From Craterilacuibacter sinensis (lineage in GTDB: Bacteria; Pseudomonadota; Gammaproteobacteria; Burkholderiales; Chromobacteriaceae), in NCBI RefSeq assembly GCF_009831765.1, contig NZ_WSSB01000001.1, forward strand, positions 1-64,000: a stretch of DNA of 64,000 nucleotides, written 5' to 3'. The notes under the pieces are model-generated. The model did not search any database, was not told the DNA's origin, and worked only from the letters and a program-made list of their open reading frames with translations. Each line of letters begins with the position of its first letter. Position 1 is the first letter of the stretch. Below, one piece after another: positions 17,811-26,743 of this stretch. Position numbers and translations under genes: made by a program.

Positions 17811-18452
17811 TTATTCGGGTCTGGCGAGTCCGGCCAGTACCAGTTCGATGGCAGCTTGAAGTCTGAGCTTGGGGTCGCCGCGGTAGGTTTCGCAGCCGGG
17901 AATGCAGGCAAAGGAGTGACGCCAGATCATGGTCATCAACAGCGGAGCAAGCAGTGCATCGACCGCCGCTTCGGCGTCTCCCTGTGCAAACTCTCCACTA
18001 TCCATGCCTTGCTGCACCAGGCGCAGGGCAATGGCACGGCTGCGGATAATCACTTCGTCGTGATAAAAGCGTGCCAGTTCGGGAAAGTTGGCCGCTTCGG
18101 CCACCATCAGTTTGCACAGGCCGGACAGCGGCGTGGCGCCGACCTCATCCCACCACTTGAGCAGCAGCAGGCGGATCAGTGCGGCCGGCGTACCCGGATG
18201 GGCGCGGCTGAGGTTTTCCATATCGGCCACCCGCTCCAGCAGCTTTTCGCGTACCACGGCTTTGAGAATGTCGGCCTTGGACGGGAAGTACAGATAAGGC
18301 GTGCCCTTGGTGACGCCGGCGGTGCGGGCGATGTCGTCTATCTTGGTGGCGCTGTAGCCTTTTTCGACAAACAGTGCGAGCGCAGCATCCAGAATTTCGC
18401 CCGGGCGCACCTCTTTGCGCCTTTGCCAGCGTACAGCTTGGGTTTCGGTCAT
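17811..18452 (-). CDS. TetR/AcrR-family transcriptional regulator of the efflux operon
   Basis: 213-aa repressor. The N-terminal helix-turn-helix is visible as ILDAALALFVEKGYSATKIDDIARTAGVTKGTPYLYFPSKADIL (residues about 20-63; broken here by its recognition helix GVTKGTPYLYF). The C-terminal ligand domain is helical. First gene of the efflux operon and divergent from argB. The intergenic region has a perfect 10-bp inverted repeat that may be its operator, so autoregulation of the pump is likely. Confidence 0.9.
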   Translation of the reverse strand: MTETQAVRWQRRKEVRPGEILDAALALFVEKGYSATKIDDIARTAGVTKGTPYLYFPSKADILKAVVREKLLERVADMENLSRAHPGTPAALIRLLLLKWWDEVGATPLSGLCKLMVAEAANFPELARFYHDEVIIRSRAIALRLVQQGMDSGEFAQGDAEAAVDALLAPLLMTMIWRHSFACIPGCETYRGDPKLRLQAAIELVLAGLARPE

Positions 18453-18470
18453 GGTGCTTTCTGAATTTAA

Positions 18471-19472
<1,002 letters not shown>

Positions 19473-19551
19473 GGCATAGGCCAAATTATCCGTGCATTTG
19501 CGTACGCCTTTCTATACTCATGACATGAGCGTCGTGAACGGAGGATGGGCC

Positions 19552-20001
19552 ATGCAGACTGTTCGTCAATTACTGGCCGCCAAGGCCAGCCGCAAGCTGG
19601 TGTATGTCGGTCCGGAAGTGTCGGTATTGCAGGCGCTGAAGGTGATGGCCGAGGAAAATGTCGGTGCGGTGCTGGTGATGGGCGGCGGGCAGGTGGTGGG
19701 GATTTTTTCCGAACGCGACTACGCCCGGCGCATCATCCTTGAAGGGCGCTCCTCGGCCAGTACACAGGTGCAGGAGATCATGACCAGCAAGGTCATTTGT
19801 GTCACGCCGGCACAGACCGTGGCCGATTGTATGGCCTTGATGACGGAGAAGCGCATCCGCCATCTGCCGGTGATGAACGGGAACGAAGTAGAGGGCATTA
19901 TCTCGATCGGCGATGTGGTGTATGCCACCATTGCCGAGCAGCAGTTCGTGATCGACCAGCTGGTGCACTACATCAATAGCGTGCCGCCACAAGCCGCCTG
20001 A
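19552..20001 (+). CDS. CBS-domain pair protein
   Basis: 149-aa cytosolic protein consisting of two CBS motifs (about 15-70 and 80-140) that form a Bateman module binding adenosyl nucleotides. Typical segments are ALKVMAEENVGAVLVM with GIFSERDYARR in the first, and ALMTEKRIRHLPVM with GIISIGDVV in the second. The start at 19552 is set by a strong GGAGG seven bases upstream. No catalytic domain is attached, so the regulated partner is unknown. Terminator follows. Confidence 0.9.
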   Translation: MQTVRQLLAAKASRKLVYVGPEVSVLQALKVMAEENVGAVLVMGGGQVVGIFSERDYARRIILEGRSSASTQVQEIMTSKVICVTPAQTVADCMALMTEKRIRHLPVMNGNEVEGIISIGDVVYATIAEQQFVIDQLVHYINSVPPQAA

Positions 20002-20023
20002 ATGGCTGAAGGCGCAAGACACA

Positions 20024-20051
20024 GGGCAGCCGGTGCAGGCTGCCCTTTTTT
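20024..20051 (+). terminator. Rho-independent terminator of the CBS gene
   Basis: GGGCAGCC / GGCTGCCC stem with a six-base loop and six Ts. It also lies at the 3' end of the convergent IclR gene. Confidence 0.88.
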
Positions 20052-20053
20052 GT

Positions 20054-20824
20054 TTACAGCCCCGGTAGCAGGCGGCGGCGCAGTTCGCCTAGTGCCGGGG
20101 CGATTTCGTTGCGCATCTTCTCGCGGCTCCAGGCAAAAGCCGGACCGCTGGCGTTCAGGCTGATCCCGCTGGGCTGGCCTGCCAGCGCAGGCAGTGGTAG
20201 CGCCACGGCCATCACATCTTTTTCATACTCACCGAAAGACTCACAAAAGCCGGATCGCAGATACTGCGCGCTGGCCGCTTCCAGTGCTTGGCGGATGGCT
20301 GGCCAGTCCTGGCCGTAGCGTATGGCCAGCTCTTGCTCCACCACCTTGCGCTCCGCCTCGGACAAGCCTGCATAACAGGCGCGGCCTATCGCGCTGGTGG
20401 CCAGCGGTACGCGCGAGCCTATGGTCAGCTGTATGCTGATGCGCGCCTGACTGCGGCAGGTCTCCAGATACACCATATCGGTACCATCACGCAGCGCCAG
20501 GCTGACCGAAAGATTGTGCGCCAGCGCAAACTCGCGCATCAGCGGCGCGGCGAGGCTGCGGATGTCGTAGCTGGCTAGCACCGAAGAGCCTAGCGCCAGC
20601 ACCGCCAGCCCCAGCCGGTAAAAGCCGCTGTCGCCATCTTGCTGCAGATAGCCCTGTTGCAGCAGGGTGTAGCTTAAACGCGACACCGTGGACTTGGGCA
20701 GGCCGGTGCGTTTGGCCAGCTCCTGATTGGACAGTGCCGTCTCTCCGGGCTGGAAGGCCGACAATACGGCCAGTCCGCGTGCCAAGGCGGTGACAAATAG
20801 CCTGTCCTTGTCCTGTTCTGACAT
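20054..20824 (-). CDS. IclR-family regulator of the glutarate genes
   Basis: 256-aa regulator: winged helix-turn-helix at about 12-75 (ALSNQELAKRTGLPKSTVSR), then the IclR effector-binding domain (about 85-250) with TSAIGRACYAGL and SGFCESFGEYEKDVMAVALP. It is divergent from gcdH. The 137-bp intergenic region holds two related 15-bp palindromes that I take as its operators. The effector is probably glutarate or a related CoA pathway intermediate (inference from context). Confidence 0.9.
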   Translation of the reverse strand: MSEQDKDRLFVTALARGLAVLSAFQPGETALSNQELAKRTGLPKSTVSRLSYTLLQQGYLQQDGDSGFYRLGLAVLALGSSVLASYDIRSLAAPLMREFALAHNLSVSLALRDGTDMVYLETCRSQARISIQLTIGSRVPLATSAIGRACYAGLSEAERKVVEQELAIRYGQDWPAIRQALEAASAQYLRSGFCESFGEYEKDVMAVALPLPALAGQPSGISLNASGPAFAWSREKMRNEIAPALGELRRRLLPGL

Positions 20825-20905
20825 CCGGTTTTCCTTTTTGCTGATGAGGGTTCAGGCCGTGCCGGCAGGCGGCGCTTTACATCCTGAATCCGAGTGGTTA
20901 GTCTA

Positions 20906-20920
20906 TTCTGCAATGTAGAA
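20906..20920. promoter_or_regulatory. Candidate IclR operator, site 1
   Basis: TTCTGCAATGTAGAA, an inverted repeat of the form TTCYGCAAnGYRGAA, matching site 2 at 11 of 15 positions. It is 41 bp before the gcdH start. Confidence 0.6.
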
Positions 20921-20925
20921 CCGAA

Positions 20926-20940
20926 TTCCGCAAGGCGGAA
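20926..20940. promoter_or_regulatory. Candidate IclR operator, site 2
   Basis: TTCCGCAAGGCGGAA, embedded in a longer palindrome (AATTCCGC / GCGGAATT, 20924-20942). Its centre is exactly 20 bp from that of site 1, that is, two helical turns, as expected for cooperative binding on one face. Confidence 0.65.
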
Positions 20941-20961
20941 TTAAATTCACCGGAGATAATC

Positions 20962-22149
20962 ATGGCCGCCAATACAAGCCGCGCCCCGTTTAGCTGGGAC
21001 GATCCGCTTCTGCTTGCTTCTTTACTGAGCGACGAGGAGCGCATGGTACAGGAGGCTGCCCGCGCCTACTGCCAGGACAAGTTGCTGCCGCGCGTGTTGC
21101 TGGCCAATCGCGAAGAGCGTTTCGATCGCGAGATCATGAACGAAATGGGCGAGCTGGGCCTGCTGGGTTGCACCATAGACGGCTATGGCTGTGCCGGCCT
21201 GAACCATGTGGCGTACGGCCTGATTGCCCGCGAAGTCGAGCGTGTCGACTCGGGTTACCGCTCGGCCATGAGTGTGCAGTCATCTCTGGTGATGCATCCG
21301 ATCTGGGCTTATGGCTCAGATGCACAAAAAGCCAAATACCTGCCCAGGCTTGCCACCGGCGAATGGATAGGCTGCTTTGGTCTGACCGAACCTGATGCTG
21401 GTTCGGACCCTGCCGGCATGAAGTCGCGGGCGAAAAAGGTAGACGGCGGCTATCTGCTTAAAGGCAGCAAATTGTGGATCACCAATAGCCCGGTGGCCGA
21501 TGTGTTTGTGGTGTGGGCCAAGGATGATGCCGGCGAAATTCGTGGTTTTGTGCTGGAGAAGGGCATGGCCGGTTTGTCCGCGCCCAAGATCGAAGGCAAG
21601 TTCAGCTTGCGGGCGTCGATTACCGGCGAGATCGTGATGGCGGACGTGTTTGTACCGGAGGAAAACCTGCTGCCGGGCGTGACCGGCCTGAAAGGGCCGT
21701 TTGGCTGCCTGAACAAGGCGCGTTACGGCATTGCCTGGGGCGCGATGGGCGCAGCCGAATTCTGTATGCACGCGGCGCGGCAGTATCAGCTTGATCGCCA
21801 TCAGTTCGGTCGCCCGCTGGCCGCCAACCAGATTCCGCAACTGAAGCTGGCCAATATGCAGACCGAGATCGCGCTGGGCTTGCAGGCCGCCTTGCAGGTT
21901 GGCCGTTTGATGGATGATGGCCGCGCCGCGCCGGAGATGATCTCGCTGATCAAGCGCAACAACTGCGGCAAGGCGCTGGAGATTGCCCGCGTGGCGCGCG
22001 ATATGCACGGCGGTAACGGCATCTCGGACGAATTCCATGTGATCCGCCATGTGATGAATCTCGAAGCGGTGAATACCTACGAGGGCACGCATGATGTGCA
22101 TGCCCTGATTCTGGGGCGTGCCATCACCGGTATTCAGGCGTTTAGCTGA
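20962..22149 (+). CDS. gcdH: Glutaryl-CoA dehydrogenase
   Basis: 395-aa acyl-CoA dehydrogenase family flavoenzyme that oxidises and decarboxylates glutaryl-CoA to crotonyl-CoA, passing electrons to ETF. The C-terminal signature [19 protein letters not shown] is specific for GcdH among ACADs, with the catalytic base at E374. Other family motifs: [14 protein letters not shown] and [21 protein letters not shown] seven bases before the ATG supports the start. First gene of the set with the CoA-transferase; the IclR gene is divergent. Confidence 0.95.
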   Translation: MAANTSRAPFSWDDPLLLASLLSDEERMVQEAARAYCQDKLLPRVLLANREERFDREIMNEMGELGLLGCTIDGYGCAGLNHVAYGLIAREVERVDSGYRSAMSVQSSLVMHPIWAYGSDAQKAKYLPRLATGEWIGCFGLTEPDAGSDPAGMKSRAKKVDGGYLLKGSKLWITNSPVADVFVVWAKDDAGEIRGFVLEKGMAGLSAPKIEGKFSLRASITGEIVMADVFVPEENLLPGVTGLKGPFGCLNKARYGIAWGAMGAAEFCMHAARQYQLDRHQFGRPLAANQIPQLKLANMQTEIALGLQAALQVGRLMDDGRAAPEMISLIKRNNCGKALEIARVARDMHGGNGISDEFHVIRHVMNLEAVNTYEGTHDVHALILGRAITGIQAFS

Positions 22150-22261
22150 TTTTTTCCGGGCACGCTTTCAGGCTGTCGTGTCCGTCCTGTTTTCTGTCTG
22201 TCCTTGACGCCCGGCCTGCCCGGGCGGTTTTTTTGCCCTGTTAAAACCGTAGGAGGTTGCC

Positions 22262-23452
22262 ATGTCTGGTGCGCTGGCCGGTATCAAAGTAGTCGATTTG
22301 TCGCGGGTGCTGGCCGGCCCGTGGACCGGCCAGTTACTGGCCGATCTCGGCGCCGAGGTGATCAAAGTGGAGCGCCCCGGCGCCGGGGACGATACCCGGC
22401 AATGGGCGCCGCCTAGCTTGCCTGACGGGACGGCGGCGTATTTTCTGGCGGCCAATCGCGGCAAACGCTCGGTGACGGTGGATATCACCCAGCCAGAAGG
22501 GCAGGAAGTCGTGCGCCGGCTGGTAGCCGACGCCGATGTGCTGCTGGAAAACTACAAGGTGGGCGGGCTGGCCAAGTATGGTCTCGACTACGCCAGCTTG
22601 GCGGCGCTGAATCCGCGGCTGGTGTATTGCTCGATTACCGGTTTTGGTCAGGATGGCCCGTATGCCGAGCGCCCGGGCTACGACTATATCGTGCAGGGCA
22701 TGAGCGGGCTGATGAGCATTACCGGCCCTGCCGATGGCGAGCCGCACAAGGTCGGGGTAGCGGTCACCGATGTTTTTACCGGGCTGTATGCCGCCAATGC
22801 GGTGCAGGCCGCCTTGCTCTCGCGCACCCGTACCGGGCTTGGGCAGCATATCGATATGGCGTTGCTGGATTGCGCTTTGGCCATGCTGGCCAATGTGGGG
22901 ATGAACTATCTGGTCGGGCGCGAAGTGCCGCCGCGCCTGGGTAATGCCCACCCCAATATCGTGCCTTACCAGGTGTTTGCCTGTGCCGATGGCCATTTTA
23001 TTCTGGCGTGCGGCAATGACCGCCAGTTCCGTGCCATTTGCGAGTGTATAGAGAAGCCGGAGCTGGCGAGCGATGCGCGCTTTGCCACCAATCCGCAGCG
23101 GGTGAAGTACCGCGAACTGCTGGTGGGCGAGCTTGCCAGTGCATTTATGTGCCGCTCACGCGGGCAATGGCTGGATGTGCTGGAGGCGGCCGGTGTGCCA
23201 TGCGGGCCTATCAATACGGTGGATGAGGCATTTGCCGATCCGCAGGTCCGTCACCGGCAGATGGAAATGCATATGCAGGACAGCATAGGGCAGGACGTGC
23301 CACAGGTGGCGTGCCCGATCCGTCTGTCCGGTACGCCGCTGGAGTATGTGCTGGCACCACCCAAACTAGGCGAACACACCGACGCAGTCCTGCTGGGGCT
23401 GGGTTATACCCAGGCGCAAATTGACGCCTTGCATGCAAGAAGTATCGTTTAA
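22262..23452 (+). CDS. Family III (CaiB/BaiF) CoA-transferase, probably glutarate:CoA
   Basis: 396-aa formyl-CoA-transferase-fold enzyme. N-terminal GIKVVDLSRVLAGPW and GAEVIKVERPGAGDDTR are diagnostic. The catalytic aspartate should be D203 in IDMALLD. In mammals SUGCT makes glutaryl-CoA from glutarate, and bacterial homologues beside gcdH are thought to do the same. Position 112 bp after gcdH with a strong AGGAGG ribosome site supports production of the gcdH substrate. Exact CoA donor (succinyl-CoA or other) is inference. Confidence 0.85.
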   Translation: MSGALAGIKVVDLSRVLAGPWTGQLLADLGAEVIKVERPGAGDDTRQWAPPSLPDGTAAYFLAANRGKRSVTVDITQPEGQEVVRRLVADADVLLENYKVGGLAKYGLDYASLAALNPRLVYCSITGFGQDGPYAERPGYDYIVQGMSGLMSITGPADGEPHKVGVAVTDVFTGLYAANAVQAALLSRTRTGLGQHIDMALLDCALAMLANVGMNYLVGREVPPRLGNAHPNIVPYQVFACADGHFILACGNDRQFRAICECIEKPELASDARFATNPQRVKYRELLVGELASAFMCRSRGQWLDVLEAAGVPCGPINTVDEAFADPQVRHRQMEMHMQDSIGQDVPQVACPIRLSGTPLEYVLAPPKLGEHTDAVLLGLGYTQAQIDALHARSIV

Positions 23453-23541
23453 ACGAGTGTTTGATTTTGACGCGATGCACTAAAAATAGCATCATTGCAT
23501 GCAACATGGAGAAAGCCTGGCGCAAGGCATAAGGAGAAGCG

Positions 23542-25176
23542 GTGGAACGCGAATATATGGAATACGATGTCGTGGTCGTGGGTGGCGGTCCTTCCGGACT
23601 GAGCACTGCGATCCGTCTCAAGCAACTGGCGGCACAAACCGGACAAGAACTGAGCGTTTGCTTGCTGGAAAAAGGTTCGGAAATTGGCGCGCACATTCTG
23701 TCTGGCGCGGTGATTGAGCCACGCACGCTGGAAGAGTTGATCCCGGACTGGAAGGAAAAGGGCGCACCGCTCAATACGGCGGCGAAGAAAGACCAGTTCC
23801 TGCTGCTGACCGAAACCGAGTCGGTACAGTTGCCGACGCCGCCGCAGATGCATAACGAAGGCAACTATATTGTCAGCCTGGGTAATTTCTGCCGCTGGCT
23901 GGGGCAGCAGGCCGAAGAGCTGGGCGTGGAAATCTATCCGGGCTTTGCCGCGGCTGAAGTGCTGTATCACGCCGACGGTTCGGTCAAGGGTGTCGCCACC
24001 GGGGACATGGGCATAGGCAAGGATGGTGAAAAAACCGATGCCTGGCAGCCGGGGATGGAGCTGTGGGCAAAACAGACTGTCTTCGCCGAAGGTTGCCGTG
24101 GTTCGCTCAGCAAGACCTTGTTCCAGCGCTTCGATCTGCAGCGCGATGCCGATGCACAGACCTACGGTATCGGTATCAAGGAGTTGTGGGAGGTGCCTGC
24201 AGCGGCGCACGAAGAAGGCAAGATCGTGCATACCGTGGGCTGGCCGCTGGATGCGTCCACTTATGGTGGCTCTTTCCTTTATCACCTCGAGAATAATCAG
24301 GTGGTGGTCGGTTATGTGGTCGGCCTCGATTATAAAAACCCGTATCTGTCGCCGTTCGAAGAGTTCCAGCGCTTCAAGACCCATCCGGCCATCCGCAAGT
24401 ATTTTGACGGTGCCCGCCGTATTTCCTATGGCGCACGGGCACTGGTCGAAGGCGGATTGCAGAGCCTGCCCAAGCTGACCTTTCCTGGCGGCGTGCTGGT
24501 CGGCGACACCGCCGGTTTCCTCAATATGCCCAAGATCAAGGGCACGCATACCGCGATGAAGTCGGGCCTGCTGGCGGCGGATTCGGTATTCGAGTTGCTG
24601 ACTTCGGACGAAGGCGGCAACGAGGCGCTGGCCTATCCGGCACGCTTCGAGAAGAGCTGGTTGAAGGACGAACTGTATCGTGCGCGCAACATCCGCCCAT
24701 CCTTCCGCTGGGGCATGTGGGGCGCGATGCTGTACTCGGCCATCGATACCTATATTTTCGCCGGCAAAGCGCCATGGACCTTGCGTCACAAGCATCGCGA
24801 CCATGAGTGCCTGCGCCCGGCCGATGAATATTCGCCGATTGCCTACCCCAAGCCGGACGGCAAGCTGACTTTCGACCGCTTAAGCTCGGTGTTTATTTCC
24901 AACACCAACCACAGCGAAGACCAGCCACCGCATTTGAAGCTGAAAAATGCCGATGTGCCGATTCAGATCAATCTGGCCAAGTACGATGCGCCCGAGCAGC
25001 GCTATTGCCCGGCCGGCGTGTATGAAATCATGGGCCGGGAAGAAGGCAAGCCGCGCTTGCAGATCAATGCGCAAAACTGTGTGCACTGCAAGACCTGCGA
25101 CATCAAGGATCCGACCCAGAACATCAACTGGACGGTGCCGGAAGGCGGTGGCGGGCCTAACTACCCGAATATGTAA
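23542..25176 (+). CDS. etfD: Electron-transfer flavoprotein-ubiquinone oxidoreductase
   Basis: 544-aa monotopic inner-membrane enzyme passing electrons from reduced ETF to ubiquinone. FAD-binding VVVVGGGPSGLS near residues 11-22, second motif VGDTAGFLN. The C-terminal ferredoxin-like part holds the [4Fe-4S] ligands in YCPAGVYE and NCVHCKTCDIKDP. I use the GTG at 23542 because AAGGAG lies just upstream; ATG at 23557 would shorten it by five residues. It lies 89 bp downstream of the CoA-transferase; expression with gcdH would connect glutaryl-CoA oxidation to the quinone pool, but it also serves other acyl-CoA dehydrogenases. Confidence 0.95.
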   Translation: MEREYMEYDVVVVGGGPSGLSTAIRLKQLAAQTGQELSVCLLEKGSEIGAHILSGAVIEPRTLEELIPDWKEKGAPLNTAAKKDQFLLLTETESVQLPTPPQMHNEGNYIVSLGNFCRWLGQQAEELGVEIYPGFAAAEVLYHADGSVKGVATGDMGIGKDGEKTDAWQPGMELWAKQTVFAEGCRGSLSKTLFQRFDLQRDADAQTYGIGIKELWEVPAAAHEEGKIVHTVGWPLDASTYGGSFLYHLENNQVVVGYVVGLDYKNPYLSPFEEFQRFKTHPAIRKYFDGARRISYGARALVEGGLQSLPKLTFPGGVLVGDTAGFLNMPKIKGTHTAMKSGLLAADSVFELLTSDEGGNEALAYPARFEKSWLKDELYRARNIRPSFRWGMWGAMLYSAIDTYIFAGKAPWTLRHKHRDHECLRPADEYSPIAYPKPDGKLTFDRLSSVFISNTNHSEDQPPHLKLKNADVPIQINLAKYDAPEQRYCPAGVYEIMGREEGKPRLQINAQNCVHCKTCDIKDPTQNINWTVPEGGGGPNYPNM

Positions 25177-25187
25177 GCTAAGAACTC

Positions 25188-25212
25188 AACCCGACCTCGT
25201 GTCGGGTTTTTG
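25188..25212 (+). terminator. Rho-independent terminator after etfD
   Basis: AACCCGAC / GTCGGGTT stem with a five-base loop, ending in a T run. Confidence 0.88.
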
Positions 25213-25279
25213 CATCAGGGCGGATAGTGAATTTGGCCGCGCCTTGACAAGTCACGGCCACCTTGGCAGGATGGAACAC

Positions 25280-25357
25280 ATGAATACCCACCACGCAATC
25301 GCTCACGCTTATTATTGGTACCGCTCCTCATATGGCGGCGCCGGTGGGTTTGCGTGA
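25280..25357 (+). CDS. Candidate leader peptide, 25 aa, Tyr/Trp-rich
   Basis: A short frame begins with MNTHH and contains YYWYR at residues 11-15 and another Tyr at 18. It ends GGAGGFA and stops at 25357. AGGATGG lies a few bases before the ATG. The size, the run of aromatic codons (TAT TAT TGG TAC) and the hairpin that follows resemble attenuator leader peptides of aromatic amino acid operons. Caution: a TTGACA at 25244-25249 with a weak CAGGAT at 25267 would start the RNA almost on the ATG, so the true promoter is uncertain. The downstream genes are not aromatic biosynthesis genes I recognise. Confidence 0.5.
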   Translation: MNTHHAIAHAYYWYRSSYGGAGGFA

Positions 25358-25383
25358 ATTGAATTCGCAATGAATCCCGAACG

Positions 25384-25408
25384 AATGCCGCCGCGATCAG
25401 GCGGCATT
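25384..25408 (+). promoter_or_regulatory. Candidate attenuator hairpin
   Basis: Perfect 9-bp stem AATGCCGCC / GGCGGCATT with a seven-base loop, 26 bp after the leader-peptide stop. GGCGGC inside the leader (25334-25339) can pair with GCCGCC of the left arm, giving a mutually exclusive antiterminator. The T tract after the stem is weak (TGTGC), so termination strength is doubtful. Confidence 0.45.
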
Positions 25409-25468
25409 TGTGCATCTAGTACCCAGCACAGCAGGCTCCGGATTGCGGCACCCCAGGAGCACTCGAGC

Positions 25469-26050
25469 ATGGCAGACAGTAGAGACACTATCACGATACC
25501 CCAGAGAGCCTTGCCCTTGCAGCGCGCTGCCGTGCTGTGGCCGGTCTATCTGCTGACCGATGCCGAAGCCATGGTTGCCGGCGAGCCGGTTTCACTGGCA
25601 CCCTTGTCGGCACTGGAAACGGGGGACGCCGGCCTGATCGAGTCGCTGCTGCCGGAAATACGTCAGCTGGCCATGGTGCTGGCGTCCCGCCGCTATCAGG
25701 AAACCAGCCCGGCAACTGTGCGCTTGAGCGATGCGGCCGACTGGCTGGCCGCGCGCATCCTGCTGCTGGGTTTGACCCATATCGCCTTGTCCGAGTCCGG
25801 CTTGGGGCAACTGGCTATGGCCAACCAGCGGCTGGCGGCTTTAGCGCAGGAATTGGGGCTCAAGGCACCACGGGCTGAGGCCTTGCTGCTGGTGCCATCG
25901 CCGGGGGCTGCTTCTGGCCTGATGCAGGGCTGGAGCGGGATTGCTTTTGAAAACATGATGAATGCTTCGAGCGCCATCGAGCGCACCCGCGTGATGCGCG
26001 TGCAACTGCGCTTGCGTGCCGGGATATGGCTGACACGGTTGGGTCTGTAA
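25469..26050 (+). CDS. Protein of unknown function, 193 aa
   Basis: I do not recognise this family. The protein is soluble and mostly helical, rich in Leu and Ala (LAPLSALETGDAGLIESLLPEI near 40-62; WLAARILLLGLTHIALSESGLG near 90-111). There is no signal peptide. The start at 25469 (MADSRDTITI) has CAGGAG about nine bases upstream; the open frame extends 33 codons more but crosses the hairpin. It is followed after 25 bp by a small membrane protein gene, so the two are likely co-transcribed. Context gives no firm role. Confidence 0.8.
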   Translation: MADSRDTITIPQRALPLQRAAVLWPVYLLTDAEAMVAGEPVSLAPLSALETGDAGLIESLLPEIRQLAMVLASRRYQETSPATVRLSDAADWLAARILLLGLTHIALSESGLGQLAMANQRLAALAQELGLKAPRAEALLLVPSPGAASGLMQGWSGIAFENMMNASSAIERTRVMRVQLRLRAGIWLTRLGL

Positions 26051-26075
26051 ATTGGCAGGATTAAAGAGGTGAATG

Positions 26076-26417
26076 ATGGATTATGAAGTCGTAGGAACCG
26101 GCGATCGCCGTTTGAACAATCTGGCATTACTGGTCTACGCGATCCAGGCGATCAGCCTGTTTACTGGCCTGCCCATGCTGGTGGGGCTGGTCATCAACTA
26201 CCTGAAAATGCCCGATGTGCGTGGCACCTTGTATGAAAGCCATTTTCGCTGGCAGATCCGCACCTTCTGGTGGATGCTGCTGTGGACGATTGTCGGCGGA
26301 GCGCTGACCTGGATTCTGGTCGGTTTCGCGATTCTGGGCATCGCCTGGCTATGGTTTGTCTATCGTATCGTGCGCGGTTTTATCACGCTGAACGACGGCA
26401 AGGCCATTCTGCTGTAA
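26076..26417 (+). CDS. Small DUF4870-like membrane protein
   Basis: 113-aa inner-membrane protein with three hydrophobic segments (about 15-45, 65-85, 85-105). Features such as GLVINYLKMPDVRGTLYESHFRWQIRTFWW are typical of the DUF4870-like family (split around residue 40-70). Two ATGs are adjacent; GAGG is six bases before the second (26076), which I prefer. Function unknown. Probably in one operon with the upstream 193-aa gene. Confidence 0.85.
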   Translation: MDYEVVGTGDRRLNNLALLVYAIQAISLFTGLPMLVGLVINYLKMPDVRGTLYESHFRWQIRTFWWMLLWTIVGGALTWILVGFAILGIAWLWFVYRIVRGFITLNDGKAILL

Positions 26418-26460
26418 AGCGGCATAAACGGGCGCTATTGCCTTGTTTTTCCGCATTTTT

Positions 26461-26484
26461 ATGGCCTGTCGCGTGACAGGCCAT
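26461..26484. other. Strong hairpin without T tract
   Basis: Perfect 10-bp stem ATGGCCTGTC / GACAGGCCAT with a GCGT loop, between the small membrane protein and the DUF3820 gene. No T run follows on either strand, so it may be an RNA-stabilising or processing hairpin rather than a standard terminator. Confidence 0.5.
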
Positions 26485-26528
26485 CTTGCTATGGGCACAA
26501 TGCCTTCCTTTTCTCGTCAGAGCGTCCC

Positions 26529-26741
26529 ATGGACCCCGAGCTGCTCACCCTGATCGCCACCCGCCGCATGCCTTACGGCAAGTATAAAGGGGTGCTGATT
26601 GCCGATCTGCCGCAGGCTTATCTGGTGTGGTTTGCGCACAAGGGCTTTCCGCCCGGTGAAATCGGCCGCGTACTGGCGCTGACGCTTGAACTCAAACATA
26701 ACGGCTTGATCCATCTGATCGACCCTTTAAGAAAGCAGTAA
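26529..26741 (+). CDS. DUF3820 family protein
   Basis: 70-aa soluble protein with the family core MPYGKYKGVLIADLPQAYL and WFAHKGFPPGEIGR (residues about 14-46). It ends two bases before the ATG of the GTPase gene, so the two are probably co-translated. Family function is not established, though some members have been labelled quorum-sensing-related. Confidence 0.88.
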   Translation: MDPELLTLIATRRMPYGKYKGVLIADLPQAYLVWFAHKGFPPGEIGRVLALTLELKHNGLIHLIDPLRKQ

Positions 26742-26743
26742 AC

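Noticed and set aside
23449-24804. Antisense frame opposite etfD
   Set aside because: Shadow of a well-defined ETF-QO gene; no ribosome site or motif.
26461-26484. Terminator between the DUF4870-like and DUF3820 genes
   Set aside because: The stem is strong but there is no T tract on either strand, so I list it only as a hairpin.
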